NCBI RefSeq assembly: GCF_900101745.1
Contig: NZ_FNAD01000015.1
Coordinates: 95,942-159,941, forward strand
DNA length: 64,000 bases
Direction: 5' to 3'
From: Glycomyces harbinensis
GTDB lineage: Bacteria; Actinomycetota; Actinomycetes; Mycobacteriales; Micromonosporaceae
How positions within the stretch are numbered: the stretch's first letter is position 1; each line of letters opens with the position of its first letter. The notes below the pieces were generated by a model. It was not told the origin of the DNA. It searched no databases and was given only the letters and a program-made list of their open reading frames with translations. Positions 51,281 through 59,170 of this stretch are shown in pieces. Made by a program: the position numbers and the translations under genes.

Positions 51281-52309
51281 TCACCTCTCTGTGGTCGTTG
51301 AAGGGGTTGCGAAGCGGGAGGGCCGGGCGGCGCGGAGCCGGTCGAGCAGGCGGGCGGCGCCGCCCGGCCAGGCGAGGGTCATCGCGATGAGGCCCGCGCC
51401 GAAGAGCAGCACGGCGAGGTTGCCGTCCAGGCGCTGCCCGAGGTCGGAGGGAGTAGCGGCGACGATTTCGTCGACGCCCCAGGGGAGGAGGACGACCAGG
51501 ACGGACCCGATCGCGGCCCCGCCGATGCTCCCGAGGCCGCCGATGACGGCGGCGACGACGAGCAGCAGGGAGAACGCCAGGCCGTAGCCGCCGGGGGTGA
51601 CCTGCTGGGTGGCGATCGCGAGGACGGCGCCGCCGAGCCCGGCGGGGACCGCGCTGGCGACGAAGGCGCCGGCCTTCACGAGTCCGGGGTCCACTCCGGA
51701 CAGCCGGGAGGCGGTCTCGTCGTCGAGGACGGCGCGCATGCGCAGTCCGGCGCGGCCGGAGCGGAGCATCACCAGGGGCGTGACGGCGAGGGCCGCGACG
51801 ATGATGGCGAGCCAGGCGTGCCACTGCTCGAGGGCGATGAGGGCCGAGAGCGCTTCGGGGACGGCGAAGAACGGGGCGCGGGCGCCCTGGTCGGCGCCGA
51901 GCGGCAGTGTGCTGGCGGCCGAGGGCAGCGCGATCACGAGGGCGAGCGTGAGGCCCGCGAGGTAGGGGCCGCGCAGTCGTGCGGCGGCCAGGCCGAGCAG
52001 GAGCCCCAGGAGTCCGGAGACGGCGACGGCGCCGCCGAGTCCGGCGAGGAGCGAGAGCGCCCAGGGGCCTTCGACGGCGGTCGCGGTGAACGCGAAGCCG
52101 TAGCCGCCCGCGGCCATGAGGACCGCGTGGCCGAGCGAGAGCTGCCCGGTGAGTCCTACCAGGACGGTGAGTCCGGCGACCGCGGCGAAGCACGCCGCGA
52201 TCGTGGCGAGCTGGTAGTTGCGGAACGGGTCGAGCCCGAAGGTCGCGCCGATCGCGAGGACGGTGAGCAGCAGGGCGCGCAGGGCGGTCTTCCAGCGGTT
52301 CGGGCTCAT
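51281..52309 (-). CDS. livM: Branched-chain-type ABC permease LivM
   Basis: The ATG at 52309 gives 342 aa, overlapping livH by ATGA. About nine to ten membrane helices with the LivM hallmarks GLTGQLSLGHAVLMAAGGYGFA and the EAA-like loop GRAGLRMRAVLDDETASRLSGVD. One half of the membrane channel of the importer. Confidence 0.92.
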   Translation of the reverse strand: MSPNRWKTALRALLLTVLAIGATFGLDPFRNYQLATIAACFAAVAGLTVLVGLTGQLSLGHAVLMAAGGYGFAFTATAVEGPWALSLLAGLGGAVAVSGLLGLLLGLAAARLRGPYLAGLTLALVIALPSAASTLPLGADQGARAPFFAVPEALSALIALEQWHAWLAIIVAALAVTPLVMLRSGRAGLRMRAVLDDETASRLSGVDPGLVKAGAFVASAVPAGLGGAVLAIATQQVTPGGYGLAFSLLLVVAAVIGGLGSIGGAAIGSVLVVLLPWGVDEIVAATPSDLGQRLDGNLAVLLFGAGLIAMTLAWPGGAARLLDRLRAARPSRFATPSTTTER

Positions 52310-53184
52310 GCGGTCCGGGCCTCCTTCGCGCTGAAGATGCCGCCGGGCCGCACCAGCAGCACGAGCGTGAGCAGGGCCAGCACCGCGAGCGGCGCGGCCG
52401 CGGCGGAGGCGTAGCCGGTGACGAGGCTGACGAGCAGGCCCACGCCGATCCCGGCCAGGAGCGCGCCGACCGGCGAGTCGAGGCCGCCGATGACGGCGAC
52501 GGCGAACGCGTTGACGAACAGGAGGTCGGCGGCGTGCGGGTTGAGCCCGAGTTCGGTGGGGACCAACAAGAGCGCGGCGAGCGCGGCGGTGGCGACCGCG
52601 AGCGCCCAGCCGAGGGTGACCATGCGCGGCACCCGCACGCCGAGGAGCCGGGAGGTCTCGGGGGCGAAGGCCGCGGCCCGCAGCTGAAGCCCGAGCGAGG
52701 TCCGTCCGAACAGAAGCGCAAGGCCGCCCATGACGACGGCCGCCGCGATGAGGATGAACAGGTCGTACGGGGAGAGCACGGGGACGCCGCCGATGATGAA
52801 GGGCCGCTCGGAGAACGGCGGGTGCATGGGCCGGTGCTCGGGGCCGAAGGCGATCGCGAGGCCGGCTTGGAGCACCATGACCAGGCCGATGGCGACGATG
52901 ATGCCGGGCAGCGGGTTGTGGTGCGGGAGGCGGCGCATGAGGCCGCGTTCGACGGCCGCGCCGAGGAGCGCGCCGGAGGCGAGCCCGGTGAGCAGGCCGG
53001 CCCAGTAGGAGCCGGTCGCGGCGGTGACGGCGAAGGCCGCGTAGACGGCGGCGACGGCCATGGCCGCCTGCGCGAAGTTCACGACTCGCGCTGCGCGCCA
53101 GACGATCACGAGAGAAAGTGCGAAGAGCGCCAGGACCGCGCCGCGCGCGAGCCCGGCCGAGAGCAGGAAGACGAAGCGGTCCAT
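52306..53184 (-). CDS. livH: Branched-chain-type ABC permease LivH
   Basis: The ATG at 53184 gives 292 aa. Eight membrane helices; VVNFAQAAMAVAAVYAAF is the LivH N-terminal motif (in the consensus, NFAHG), and GRTSLGLQLRAAAFAPETSRLLGV the coupling loop. Forms the channel with LivM. Its start codon overlaps by one base the stop of the large repeat-containing frame upstream (TGATG). Confidence 0.92.
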   Translation of the reverse strand: MDRFVFLLSAGLARGAVLALFALSLVIVWRAARVVNFAQAAMAVAAVYAAFAVTAATGSYWAGLLTGLASGALLGAAVERGLMRRLPHHNPLPGIIVAIGLVMVLQAGLAIAFGPEHRPMHPPFSERPFIIGGVPVLSPYDLFILIAAAVVMGGLALLFGRTSLGLQLRAAAFAPETSRLLGVRVPRMVTLGWALAVATAALAALLLVPTELGLNPHAADLLFVNAFAVAVIGGLDSPVGALLAGIGVGLLVSLVTGYASAAAAPLAVLALLTLVLLVRPGGIFSAKEARTA

Positions 53185-54344
53185 CAGCGCACCTCGGATT
53201 CGGGCCGGAGGGAGGCGGGTGCGGTGAAGAGCCCAAGGAGCGCGTGGTCGTGGCACTGTCCGGCGGCGACACGCTCGTCCGCCGGGCCGCGCGCATCGGC
53301 GCGGACCTCAAGTCCGTCGACGTCGCCTCGGACGACGGCCGGGCGGCGGCCCATCGGTACCGCCAGGTCGGGGTGAAGCAGAACGGGTGCGAAGCGTCGG
53401 CCGGGCAGTGCCCGTGACTCGCGCCGACCGGATACCGACACGGCGCGACCCCGAAGCACGCGCACCGCCCGGTCGCGGTGGCCGGTTGCGTCGGAGACGG
53501 GGCAACGGCCCGTCGCCTCCCCCGCCGTGAACGCGGGGTGGCGGCCCACCGGTGTCCTCGGCGCGCAGGCGAAGCGCAGGTCCAGCGGCGCATCCGTGCC
53601 GCCGCGAGGGAGAGTTGCGAGGGCAGAGCGTCGACCGATGCGCGCCAACTGATCGAAGCGGGGGAACGCTCGTGTGACGGAGCCGGGGCGGCGGTCCTCC
53701 GGCAAGACCGCCGCGAACGCGAGGTGGCGGTCCGTCAGTGTCCTCGGTGCGGAAGCCGAAGGCCGGCCCGTCGGTGCTCCCGCATCGTGGCAAGGAGCAT
53801 CGGAGGCGAAGCGGCGGGCCGCGCATGCCACCGGGCCAATGCTGAGGGACGCGCAAGTCTCGGAAGCGGAGCGACGGCCTGCCGGGTCCCCTACCGCGAA
53901 CGCGGAAGGGTCACCCGCCGGCGCCCCCGGCGCGCAAGTGAAGCGCCGGTCCACCGGCCCTTCCGAACCACCGCGAAGACGACCTGCGGAGGCGAAACGG
54001 CGGCCCACGCACACCATCGGATCAACGCCGGGGAGCACGCAGGCGACGGAAGCGGTGCGGCGACCTTTCGGCGCCACCGCAAGCGCGGGATGACGGCCCG
54101 CCGGAGCCCTCGGCGCGAAAGCGAAACTCAGAACCATCGGCGCCTCCGCACCGCCGCAAGGACGAGCATCGGAGCCGAAGCGGCAGCCCAGATGCGCCAC
54201 CGGACCGACGCCGAGACGCGCACTCGCGGAGACGGCGGGGCGGTGGTTGTTCTCCTCACCCGCCTCGAACGCAAGGTGGCGGGCCGTCGCCGCCGAGCTG
54301 CGGCGCAGTGGGGCAGATACGGGGTGAGTTCGGTGTTGTTCCAT
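53184..54344 (-). CDS. Repeat-containing open frame between livF and livH (doubtful gene)
   Basis: 386 codons read on the operon strand. The start ATG overlaps the livF stop and its stop overlaps the livH start, both as TGATG, so it fits the operon exactly. The product would consist of about five degenerate 61-62-residue repeats (RHPAF..., RRFASDA..., APRTPxG). Against it: the G+C of the three codon positions is about equal (70-76%), whereas neighbours have third positions near 95%, and the first dozen codons are poor in G/C. It has no similarity I recognise. Either a young or decaying repeat protein, or non-coding repeats that happen to stay open. Confidence 0.35.
   Translation of the reverse strand: MEQHRTHPVSAPLRRSSAATARHLAFEAGEENNHRPAVSASARLGVGPVAHLGCRFGSDARPCGGAEAPMVLSFAFAPRAPAGRHPALAVAPKGRRTASVACVLPGVDPMVCVGRRFASAGRLRGGSEGPVDRRFTCAPGAPAGDPSAFAVGDPAGRRSASETCASLSIGPVACAARRFASDAPCHDAGAPTGRPSASAPRTLTDRHLAFAAVLPEDRRPGSVTRAFPRFDQLARIGRRSALATLPRGGTDAPLDLRFACAPRTPVGRHPAFTAGEATGRCPVSDATGHRDRAVRVLRGRAVSVSGRRESRALPGRRFAPVLLHPDLAVPMGRRPAVVRGDVDGLEVRADARGPADERVAAGQCHDHALLGLFTAPASLRPESEVR
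53480..54340. repeat. Degenerate tandem array of five ~184-bp units inside the liv operon
   Basis: Related segments containing GAACGCG-GGTGGCGG (in the consensus) start near 53529, 53715, 53898, 54081 and 54267. Spacings are 186, 183, 183 and 186 bp, all multiples of three. Units differ by many substitutions but keep length in phase. The array fills the gap between livF and livH, where Liv operons normally have at most a few bases. It lacks the codon-position G+C bias of the flanking genes. Confidence 0.7.
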
Positions 54345-55060
54345 CAGAACCCCAGGTAGGCGTGGCGGAGGGCGGGGTCGGCCGCGAGTTCGGCGGCCGG
54401 GCGGTCGGCGACGATCGCGCCCAGGGACAGCACGACGCCGCGCTGGGCCACCGACAATGCGCCGGTGACGTTCTGCTCGGCGAGGAGCACGGTGAGGCCG
54501 GTGCGCGCCGCGGTCGCGCGCAGGACTCCGAGGAGCTGCGCGGTCGCCTGCGGCGCCAGGCCGAGCGAGGGCTCGTCGAGCAGCAGGACCTCGGGCCGGG
54601 CCATCAGCGCTCGGGCGAGTGCGAGCATCTGCCGCTCACCGCCCGAGAGGGTGTGCCCGGCGGCGTCGCGCCGCCGGTCCAGCGGCGGGAACAGCTCGTA
54701 CATCTCCTCCACGGCCGCTTTCCGTGCGCGGGCGCGGTGGCGCCACAGGCCGCCGAGCCGCAGGTTCTCGTCCACCGTCAGCTCGACCACGACGCTGCGT
54801 CCCTCGGGGACGAGCGACAGGCCGCTCCGCACGCGATCCTCAGTGGACAGGTTGGTGAGGTCCCGTCCGCCGAGGAAGACGGCGCCGCTGCGGGCGGGTT
54901 CGAGCCCGGCGAGGGCCCGCAGCAGCGTGGTCTTCCCGGCGCCGTTCGCGCCGAGGAGCGCGACGACCGCGCCTTCGGCCATGTCGAGTTCGAGCCCGTC
55001 GATCACGGGGGCGCCGTCGCCGTAGCCGACGGTCAGGTCCTTGCAGGCGAAGGCGCTCAT
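54344..55060 (-). CDS. livF: Branched-chain-type ABC ATPase LivF
   Basis: The ATG at 55060 gives 238 aa, overlapping livG by ATGA. Walker A GANGAGKTT, signature LSGGERQMLALARAL, Walker B VLLLDEPSLGLAP, H-loop-like LLAEQN. LPEGR-like LVPEGRSVVVELTV is typical of LivF. Energises the importer with LivG. Its last codons overlap the ATG of the repeat-containing frame. Confidence 0.93.
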   Translation of the reverse strand: MSAFACKDLTVGYGDGAPVIDGLELDMAEGAVVALLGANGAGKTTLLRALAGLEPARSGAVFLGGRDLTNLSTEDRVRSGLSLVPEGRSVVVELTVDENLRLGGLWRHRARARKAAVEEMYELFPPLDRRRDAAGHTLSGGERQMLALARALMARPEVLLLDEPSLGLAPQATAQLLGVLRATAARTGLTVLLAEQNVTGALSVAQRGVVLSLGAIVADRPAAELAADPALRHAYLGF

Positions 55061-55854
55061 ACGGAACCGCCTTCGCGCGCTGATCCGCGCCGTCCCGAGG
55101 ACGAGTGCGAGACGGCCACCGCGTCGACGGCCTCCAGGCCGAGGTAGGCAGCCTCGACGGCCGGGTCGCGCTGCACCGCTTCGGGAGTGCCCGAGGCGAT
55201 GACCTGGCCGAAGTCGAGCACCACGATCCGGTCGGCGACGTCCATGACGAAGTCGACGTGGTGCTCGACGAGCAGGACGGCGCAGCCGGTGCCGGCGACG
55301 CGGCGCACCGTCTCGGCGAGCGCGTCGATGTCGGCGGCGCCGAGTCCCCCGGCGGGCTCGTCGAGGAGCAGGAGCTTCGGGTCCGAGACGAGTGCGCGGG
55401 CGAGGGCCACGCGCTTGCGTTCCGGATAGGGCAGCGTCCCGGCGGGCCGGTCGGCCAGGTGCAGGAGTTCGAGTTCGGCGAGGCGGTCGCGGGCGCGGCC
55501 GAGCGAGTCCTTGGCGCGCAGACTCGTGAGCGGTACGAGCACGTTCTCCAGCACCGTCATGTGGTCGAAGAGCCCGAGGCCCTGGAGGGTGCGGGACACG
55601 CCGGCGGCGAGGAGGCCGGTGGCCCTGGCCGGGGCGGGGCGTCCGCCGATGCGGACGGTTCCCTTGCGGGGCTTCACGATCCCGCACACCGCGTTGAACA
55701 CGGTGGTCTTGCCGGCCCCGTTGGGGCCGATGAGGGCGACGGTCTCGCCGTCGCGCACGGCGAAGTCCACGCCGCTGAGGGCGGTGAGGCCGCCGAAGGC
55801 CACTTCGAGGCCGTCCACCTCGAGTCGGGGGGTGGTGGAGGGAGGGGTCGTCAT
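55057..55854 (-). CDS. livG: Branched-chain-type ABC ATPase LivG
   Basis: A 265-aa ATPase: Walker A GPNGAGKTT; GVSRTLQGLGLFDHMTVLENVLV (LivG-specific); the signature appears as TLPYPERKRVALARAL; Walker B LLLLDEPAGGLGA; VEHHVDFVM. First gene of the leftward operon livG-livF-(repeat)-livH-livM-livK-phosphotransferase-acyl-CoA dehydrogenase-acyl-CoA ligase. A TetR palindrome lies 49 nt upstream. Confidence 0.93.
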   Translation of the reverse strand: MTTPPSTTPRLEVDGLEVAFGGLTALSGVDFAVRDGETVALIGPNGAGKTTVFNAVCGIVKPRKGTVRIGGRPAPARATGLLAAGVSRTLQGLGLFDHMTVLENVLVPLTSLRAKDSLGRARDRLAELELLHLADRPAGTLPYPERKRVALARALVSDPKLLLLDEPAGGLGAADIDALAETVRRVAGTGCAVLLVEHHVDFVMDVADRIVVLDFGQVIASGTPEAVQRDPAVEAAYLGLEAVDAVAVSHSSSGRRGSAREGGSV

Positions 55855-55902
55855 CGTCGTACTCGCACCTCTTCGTGTCGGAGTAGTGTCACCATACCGT
55901 GA

Positions 55903-55920
55903 ATACCGACCGGACGGTAT
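55903..55920. promoter_or_regulatory. TetR-type palindrome, site 3
   Basis: ATACCGACCGGACGGTAT, identical over 18 bp to site 1. It is 49 nt upstream of livG on the minus strand and should control the transporter and activation operon. Confidence 0.7.
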
Positions 55921-55972
55921 GTTGTGAGGACAGTGAATCCATATCGATATGTTGGCGGTCGCCGGCAGGGGC

Positions 55973-56707
55973 TTATGTGTGCGGGATGCCGGCGGTCATG
56001 CCGCCGTCCACGACGATCTCGGTACCGGTCAGGTAGGCCGAGGCGTCGCTCGCGAGGAACACGACCGTGCCCGCCAGGTCCCCCGGAGCGCCCGCGCGGC
56101 CCAGCGGGATGATGAGCCGGTCGGGGTCGATGCGGGTGGTCATGTCGGTGACGATGAACCCGGGGTGGATCGAGTTGACGCGGATGCCGTCGGGCCCGAG
56201 CTCGACCGCGAGCGACTTCGTCAGGCCGCGCACCGCGAACTTCGATGCGGTGTAACCGTGGAGGCGCACGCTGCCGCGCAGACCCTCCACAGAGGAGACG
56301 TTGACGATCGCGCCGCGCCCGGCGGCCTTCATCGTCGGCACGACCGCGCGGCAGCCGAGGAAGGTCCCGGTGAGGTTCACGCCGATGACCGCGTTCCACT
56401 TCTCGAGCGTGAAGTGCTCGATCGGCGCGGCGTTGGCGATCCCGGCGTTGTTCACCAGGACGTCCACGGCCCCGAAGACATCGATCGTCTCGGCGACGGC
56501 GCGGTCCCAGGCGTGCTCGTCGGTCACGTCGAGTTCGATGAAGCGCGCGGTCTCGCCGAGGTCGTCGGCCAGCGCCTTGCCTTGGTCCGCAAGCACGTCG
56601 GCGACGACGACCCGAGCTCCGGCGCCGTGGAGCGCGCGCACGTAGACCTCGCCGATGCCGCGCGCGCCGCCGGTCACGATCGCCACGCGCCCTTGCAGAT
56701 CGGTCAT
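55973..56707 (-). CDS. SDR oxidoreductase
   Basis: The ATG at 56707 gives 244 aa. TGGARGIG cofactor motif, NNAGIANAAPIE, Ser in VSSVEGLRG, YTASK and PGFIVTDM: a complete classical SDR, resembling 3-alpha-(or 20-beta)-hydroxysteroid and 3-hydroxyacyl-CoA dehydrogenases. ATGA overlap with the quinone-oxidoreductase-like gene. Last gene of the TetR operon. Confidence 0.9.
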   Translation of the reverse strand: MTDLQGRVAIVTGGARGIGEVYVRALHGAGARVVVADVLADQGKALADDLGETARFIELDVTDEHAWDRAVAETIDVFGAVDVLVNNAGIANAAPIEHFTLEKWNAVIGVNLTGTFLGCRAVVPTMKAAGRGAIVNVSSVEGLRGSVRLHGYTASKFAVRGLTKSLAVELGPDGIRVNSIHPGFIVTDMTTRIDPDRLIIPLGRAGAPGDLAGTVVFLASDASAYLTGTEIVVDGGMTAGIPHT

Positions 56708-57684
56708 GCGTCCACCTTCACGACGAGTCGGCCGGTGGTGTCGCCTCCCGCGAGGCGCTGCACGGCCGAGGCCGCCTCGGTGAAGTCCACGACGTCGCCG
56801 ACGACGGGCCGCACGGCGCCTTCGGCGGCGAGGCGGGTCAGTTCGGCGTGGGCCTCGGCGACGAGGTCGGGGCGGCGCTTCTGATAGAGGGCCCAGTGGA
56901 GGCCCAGGACGCTGTAGTTCTTGACGAGGGCCAGGTCGGCGCGCACGGGCGGCACGACGCCGGAGGCGAAGCCGACCACGACGATGCGGCCCTCGAACGC
57001 GACGCAGCGGGCCGAGCCTTCGAAGGCCTTGCCGCCCACGGGGTCGAAGACGACTTCGGCGCCGCCGAGGCCTTTGACGGCTTCGGTCCAGGCGTCGTCG
57101 CGCAGCAGGACTTCGGTGGCCCCGGCGTCCTTGGCGACCTGGACCTTGGCGGCCGAGCCGACCACGCCGACGACGGTGGCCCCGGCGGCGGCGCCGAGCT
57201 GGCAGGCCGCGGTGCCGACCCCGCCGGCGGCGGCGTGCACGAGCAGCGTCTCTCCACGTTGGAGCCGGGACCGGCGGTGGAGGCCGAACCACGCGGTCTG
57301 GTAGGCGATGAGGAGGGCCGCGGCGGAGGCGTCGTCGAGCGCGTCGGGGGCGGGGTGCACCGACCACGAGGGGACGGCGGCGTATTCGGCCATGACGCCG
57401 ATCTTGGAGGCGACCACGCGGTCGCCGATATCTACGCCGGTGACGCCTTCGCCGCGGGCGACGACGTCGCCGCACAGTTCGATGCCGGGGATGAACGGCA
57501 GCTCGGGCCGCTCCTGGTACTGGCCGCGGGCGAGCAGCACGTCGGGGAAGTTCACGGCGACGGCGCGGGTCCGCAGCAGGACCTCGCCGGGGCCGGCGAC
57601 GGGCACGTCGACCTCGTGGAGGCCCATGACGCTCTCGGGTTCGCCGTGGGCGGTGATCCGCCACGCGCGCATGGTGTCAGCCAT
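56704..57684 (-). CDS. NADPH:quinone oxidoreductase-like MDR enzyme
   Basis: A 326-aa zinc-free medium-chain reductase: N-terminal GroES-like fold (NFPDVLLARGQYQ, FIPGIELCGDVV) and Rossmann GVGTAACQLGAAAGATVVGV preceded by VHAAAGG, the quinone-reductase hallmark. Strong GGAGG before the ATG. Similar enzymes reduce enoyl-CoA or quinones. Overlaps the TetR gene by 8 nt. Confidence 0.9.
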   Translation of the reverse strand: MADTMRAWRITAHGEPESVMGLHEVDVPVAGPGEVLLRTRAVAVNFPDVLLARGQYQERPELPFIPGIELCGDVVARGEGVTGVDIGDRVVASKIGVMAEYAAVPSWSVHPAPDALDDASAAALLIAYQTAWFGLHRRSRLQRGETLLVHAAAGGVGTAACQLGAAAGATVVGVVGSAAKVQVAKDAGATEVLLRDDAWTEAVKGLGGAEVVFDPVGGKAFEGSARCVAFEGRIVVVGFASGVVPPVRADLALVKNYSVLGLHWALYQKRRPDLVAEAHAELTRLAAEGAVRPVVGDVVDFTEAASAVQRLAGGDTTGRLVVKVDA

Positions 57685-58261
57685 CGATCCTCCGGAGGCT
57701 TCGCAGGAACAGTTCGGTCAGCTGCGCGGCGACCTCGCCGGGGTCTTCGGGGCCTTCGGACGAGAACCAGTGCGGCAGGTAGTGGACGTCGGAGAAGAAG
57801 TGGGCGATGAGGACGGACGTCGAGACGTCGTCGCGGAAGCGGCCCTCGGCCTTGCCCGCGTCGATGAGCTCGGCGAACTTGTCGTGGTACTCGCGCCTGC
57901 GGCGCTTGACCTCCGCGCGGCGCTCGGGGGTGAGCATGTGCTGGCTGCGGAAGAAGACGGTGCCCTCGGGCAGGAAGTCGATCGAGGTGATGATGACGTC
58001 CTCGCACGCGGACCGCAGGACCTCCTCGGTCTCGCCGCCGGCCTTGACGATGTCGTCGAGGCGCCGCTTCTGGAGCGAGAGCATCCGCTCGTAGACGGCG
58101 AAGAGGAGGTCGTCCTTGGAGGTGAAGTAGTGGTACATGGCGCCCTTGGTGACGCCCGCGGCCTCCACGATCTGCTGGACGCTGGTGTTGGCGTATCCCT
58201 GCTCGGCGAACAGGCCGAGGGCGGCGCGCAGGACTTCGTCGGCGACGTTCTTGGTCTTCAT
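57677..58261 (-). CDS. TetR-family repressor, probable regulator of the acyl-CoA regulon
   Basis: The ATG at 58261 (GAAGG 10 nt upstream) is preferred over 58270, which has no room for a ribosome-binding site; 194 aa. The N-terminal HTH is AALGLFAEQGYANTSVQQIVEAAGVTKGAMYHYFTSKDDLLFAVYE. The larger C-terminal domain binds an unknown ligand, in this family often an acyl-CoA. It lies inside an operon preceded by palindrome site 4, so it is probably autoregulated and binds all four sites. Confidence 0.92.
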   Translation of the reverse strand: MKTKNVADEVLRAALGLFAEQGYANTSVQQIVEAAGVTKGAMYHYFTSKDDLLFAVYERMLSLQKRRLDDIVKAGGETEEVLRSACEDVIITSIDFLPEGTVFFRSQHMLTPERRAEVKRRRREYHDKFAELIDAGKAEGRFRDDVSTSVLIAHFFSDVHYLPHWFSSEGPEDPGEVAAQLTELFLRSLRRIDG

Positions 58262-58273
58262 GGGTCTCATCCT

Positions 58274-59014
58274 TCACCCCGCCTGGCGGATGCTCGCGCC
58301 GCCGTCGACCAGGAGGGTCTGGCCGGTGACCCACGCGGCGTCCTCGGAGAGGAGGAACGCGGCGGGCCCGGCGACGTCGTCGGGTTCGCCCAGGCGGGCC
58401 ATCGGGTAGGCGCGGATGACCTTGTCCTCGCGGCCCTCGTACAGGGCTTTGGAGAGGCGGGTCTTGACGACGGCGGGCGCGAGGGCGTTGACGCGCACTG
58501 CGGGCGCGAGTTCGTCGGCGAGCTGCATCGTCAGGTTCACCAAGGCGGCCTTGGAGATCCCGTAGAAGGCGATATTGGGGCTGGCGGAGGTGCCGGCGAT
58601 GGAGGCCATGTTGAGGACCGACCGCAGGCGGCCCGCGGCGGCGGCCGCCTTGGTCCACTCCAGGGCGGCGATCACGTTGACCTCGAAGATCTTCCGGGCC
58701 GCGTCGAGGTCCATGTCGGACAGCGGGCCCCAGACGGGGTTGATGCCCGCGTTGTTGACGAGGTGGTCGATGCCGCCGAAGCGCTCGGCGGCACGGGATA
58801 TGGCGGCGGCGCGGTGCTCGGCGTCGTCGGCCTTGCCCGCGACGCCGAGCGCGCGGTCCTCGCCGAGGGAGGCGACGGCCTCCTTCAGGGCCTCCTCGTC
58901 GCGGCCGGTGATGACGACGGACGCGCCCTCGGAGACGAGTCGGCGGGCGACGGCGAGGCCGATGCCCCTGCTCGCGCCGGTGATCAGGGCGACGCTGCCC
59001 TCGAACCTCTGCAT
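58274..59014 (-). CDS. SDR oxidoreductase, first gene of the TetR operon
   Basis: The ATG at 59014, with GGAG 6 nt upstream, gives 246 aa. TGASRGIG motif, NNAGINPVWGPL, Ser in MASIAGTSASPN, YGISK, and a C-terminal TGQTLLVDGGASI typical of FabG-like SDRs. Its start is only 10 nt from palindrome site 4. Confidence 0.9.
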   Translation of the reverse strand: MQRFEGSVALITGASRGIGLAVARRLVSEGASVVITGRDEEALKEAVASLGEDRALGVAGKADDAEHRAAAISRAAERFGGIDHLVNNAGINPVWGPLSDMDLDAARKIFEVNVIAALEWTKAAAAAGRLRSVLNMASIAGTSASPNIAFYGISKAALVNLTMQLADELAPAVRVNALAPAVVKTRLSKALYEGREDKVIRAYPMARLGEPDDVAGPAAFLLSEDAAWVTGQTLLVDGGASIRQAG

Positions 59015-59024
59015 GCACAACTCC

Positions 59025-59042
59025 AAACCGTCTGGTCGGTAT
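59025..59042. promoter_or_regulatory. TetR-type palindrome, site 4
   Basis: AAACCGTCTGGTCGGTAT; reverse strand ATACCGACCAGACGGTTT, matching sites 1 and 3 at 16 of 18 positions. It starts 11 nt before the SDR-TetR operon, consistent with autoregulation. Confidence 0.65.
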
Positions 59043-59170
59043 GTAGTTGACGGTACCATGCGCCACCCGTCGAAGGAAGCCTCGAATACGAAGGCGACGA
59101 CCGGGTGCCGAAGGATCGGGGGCCGGTTCGCCGCGCCCGCCCGACTGCTCGCCCCCGCTCGGCCGTCCGG

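Noticed and set aside
53478..54359. 293-codon plus-strand frame through the repeat array
   Set aside because: It is codon-aligned antisense to the minus-strand frame, has the same flat codon-position composition, and ends inside livF; the minus-strand reading has better operon fit.
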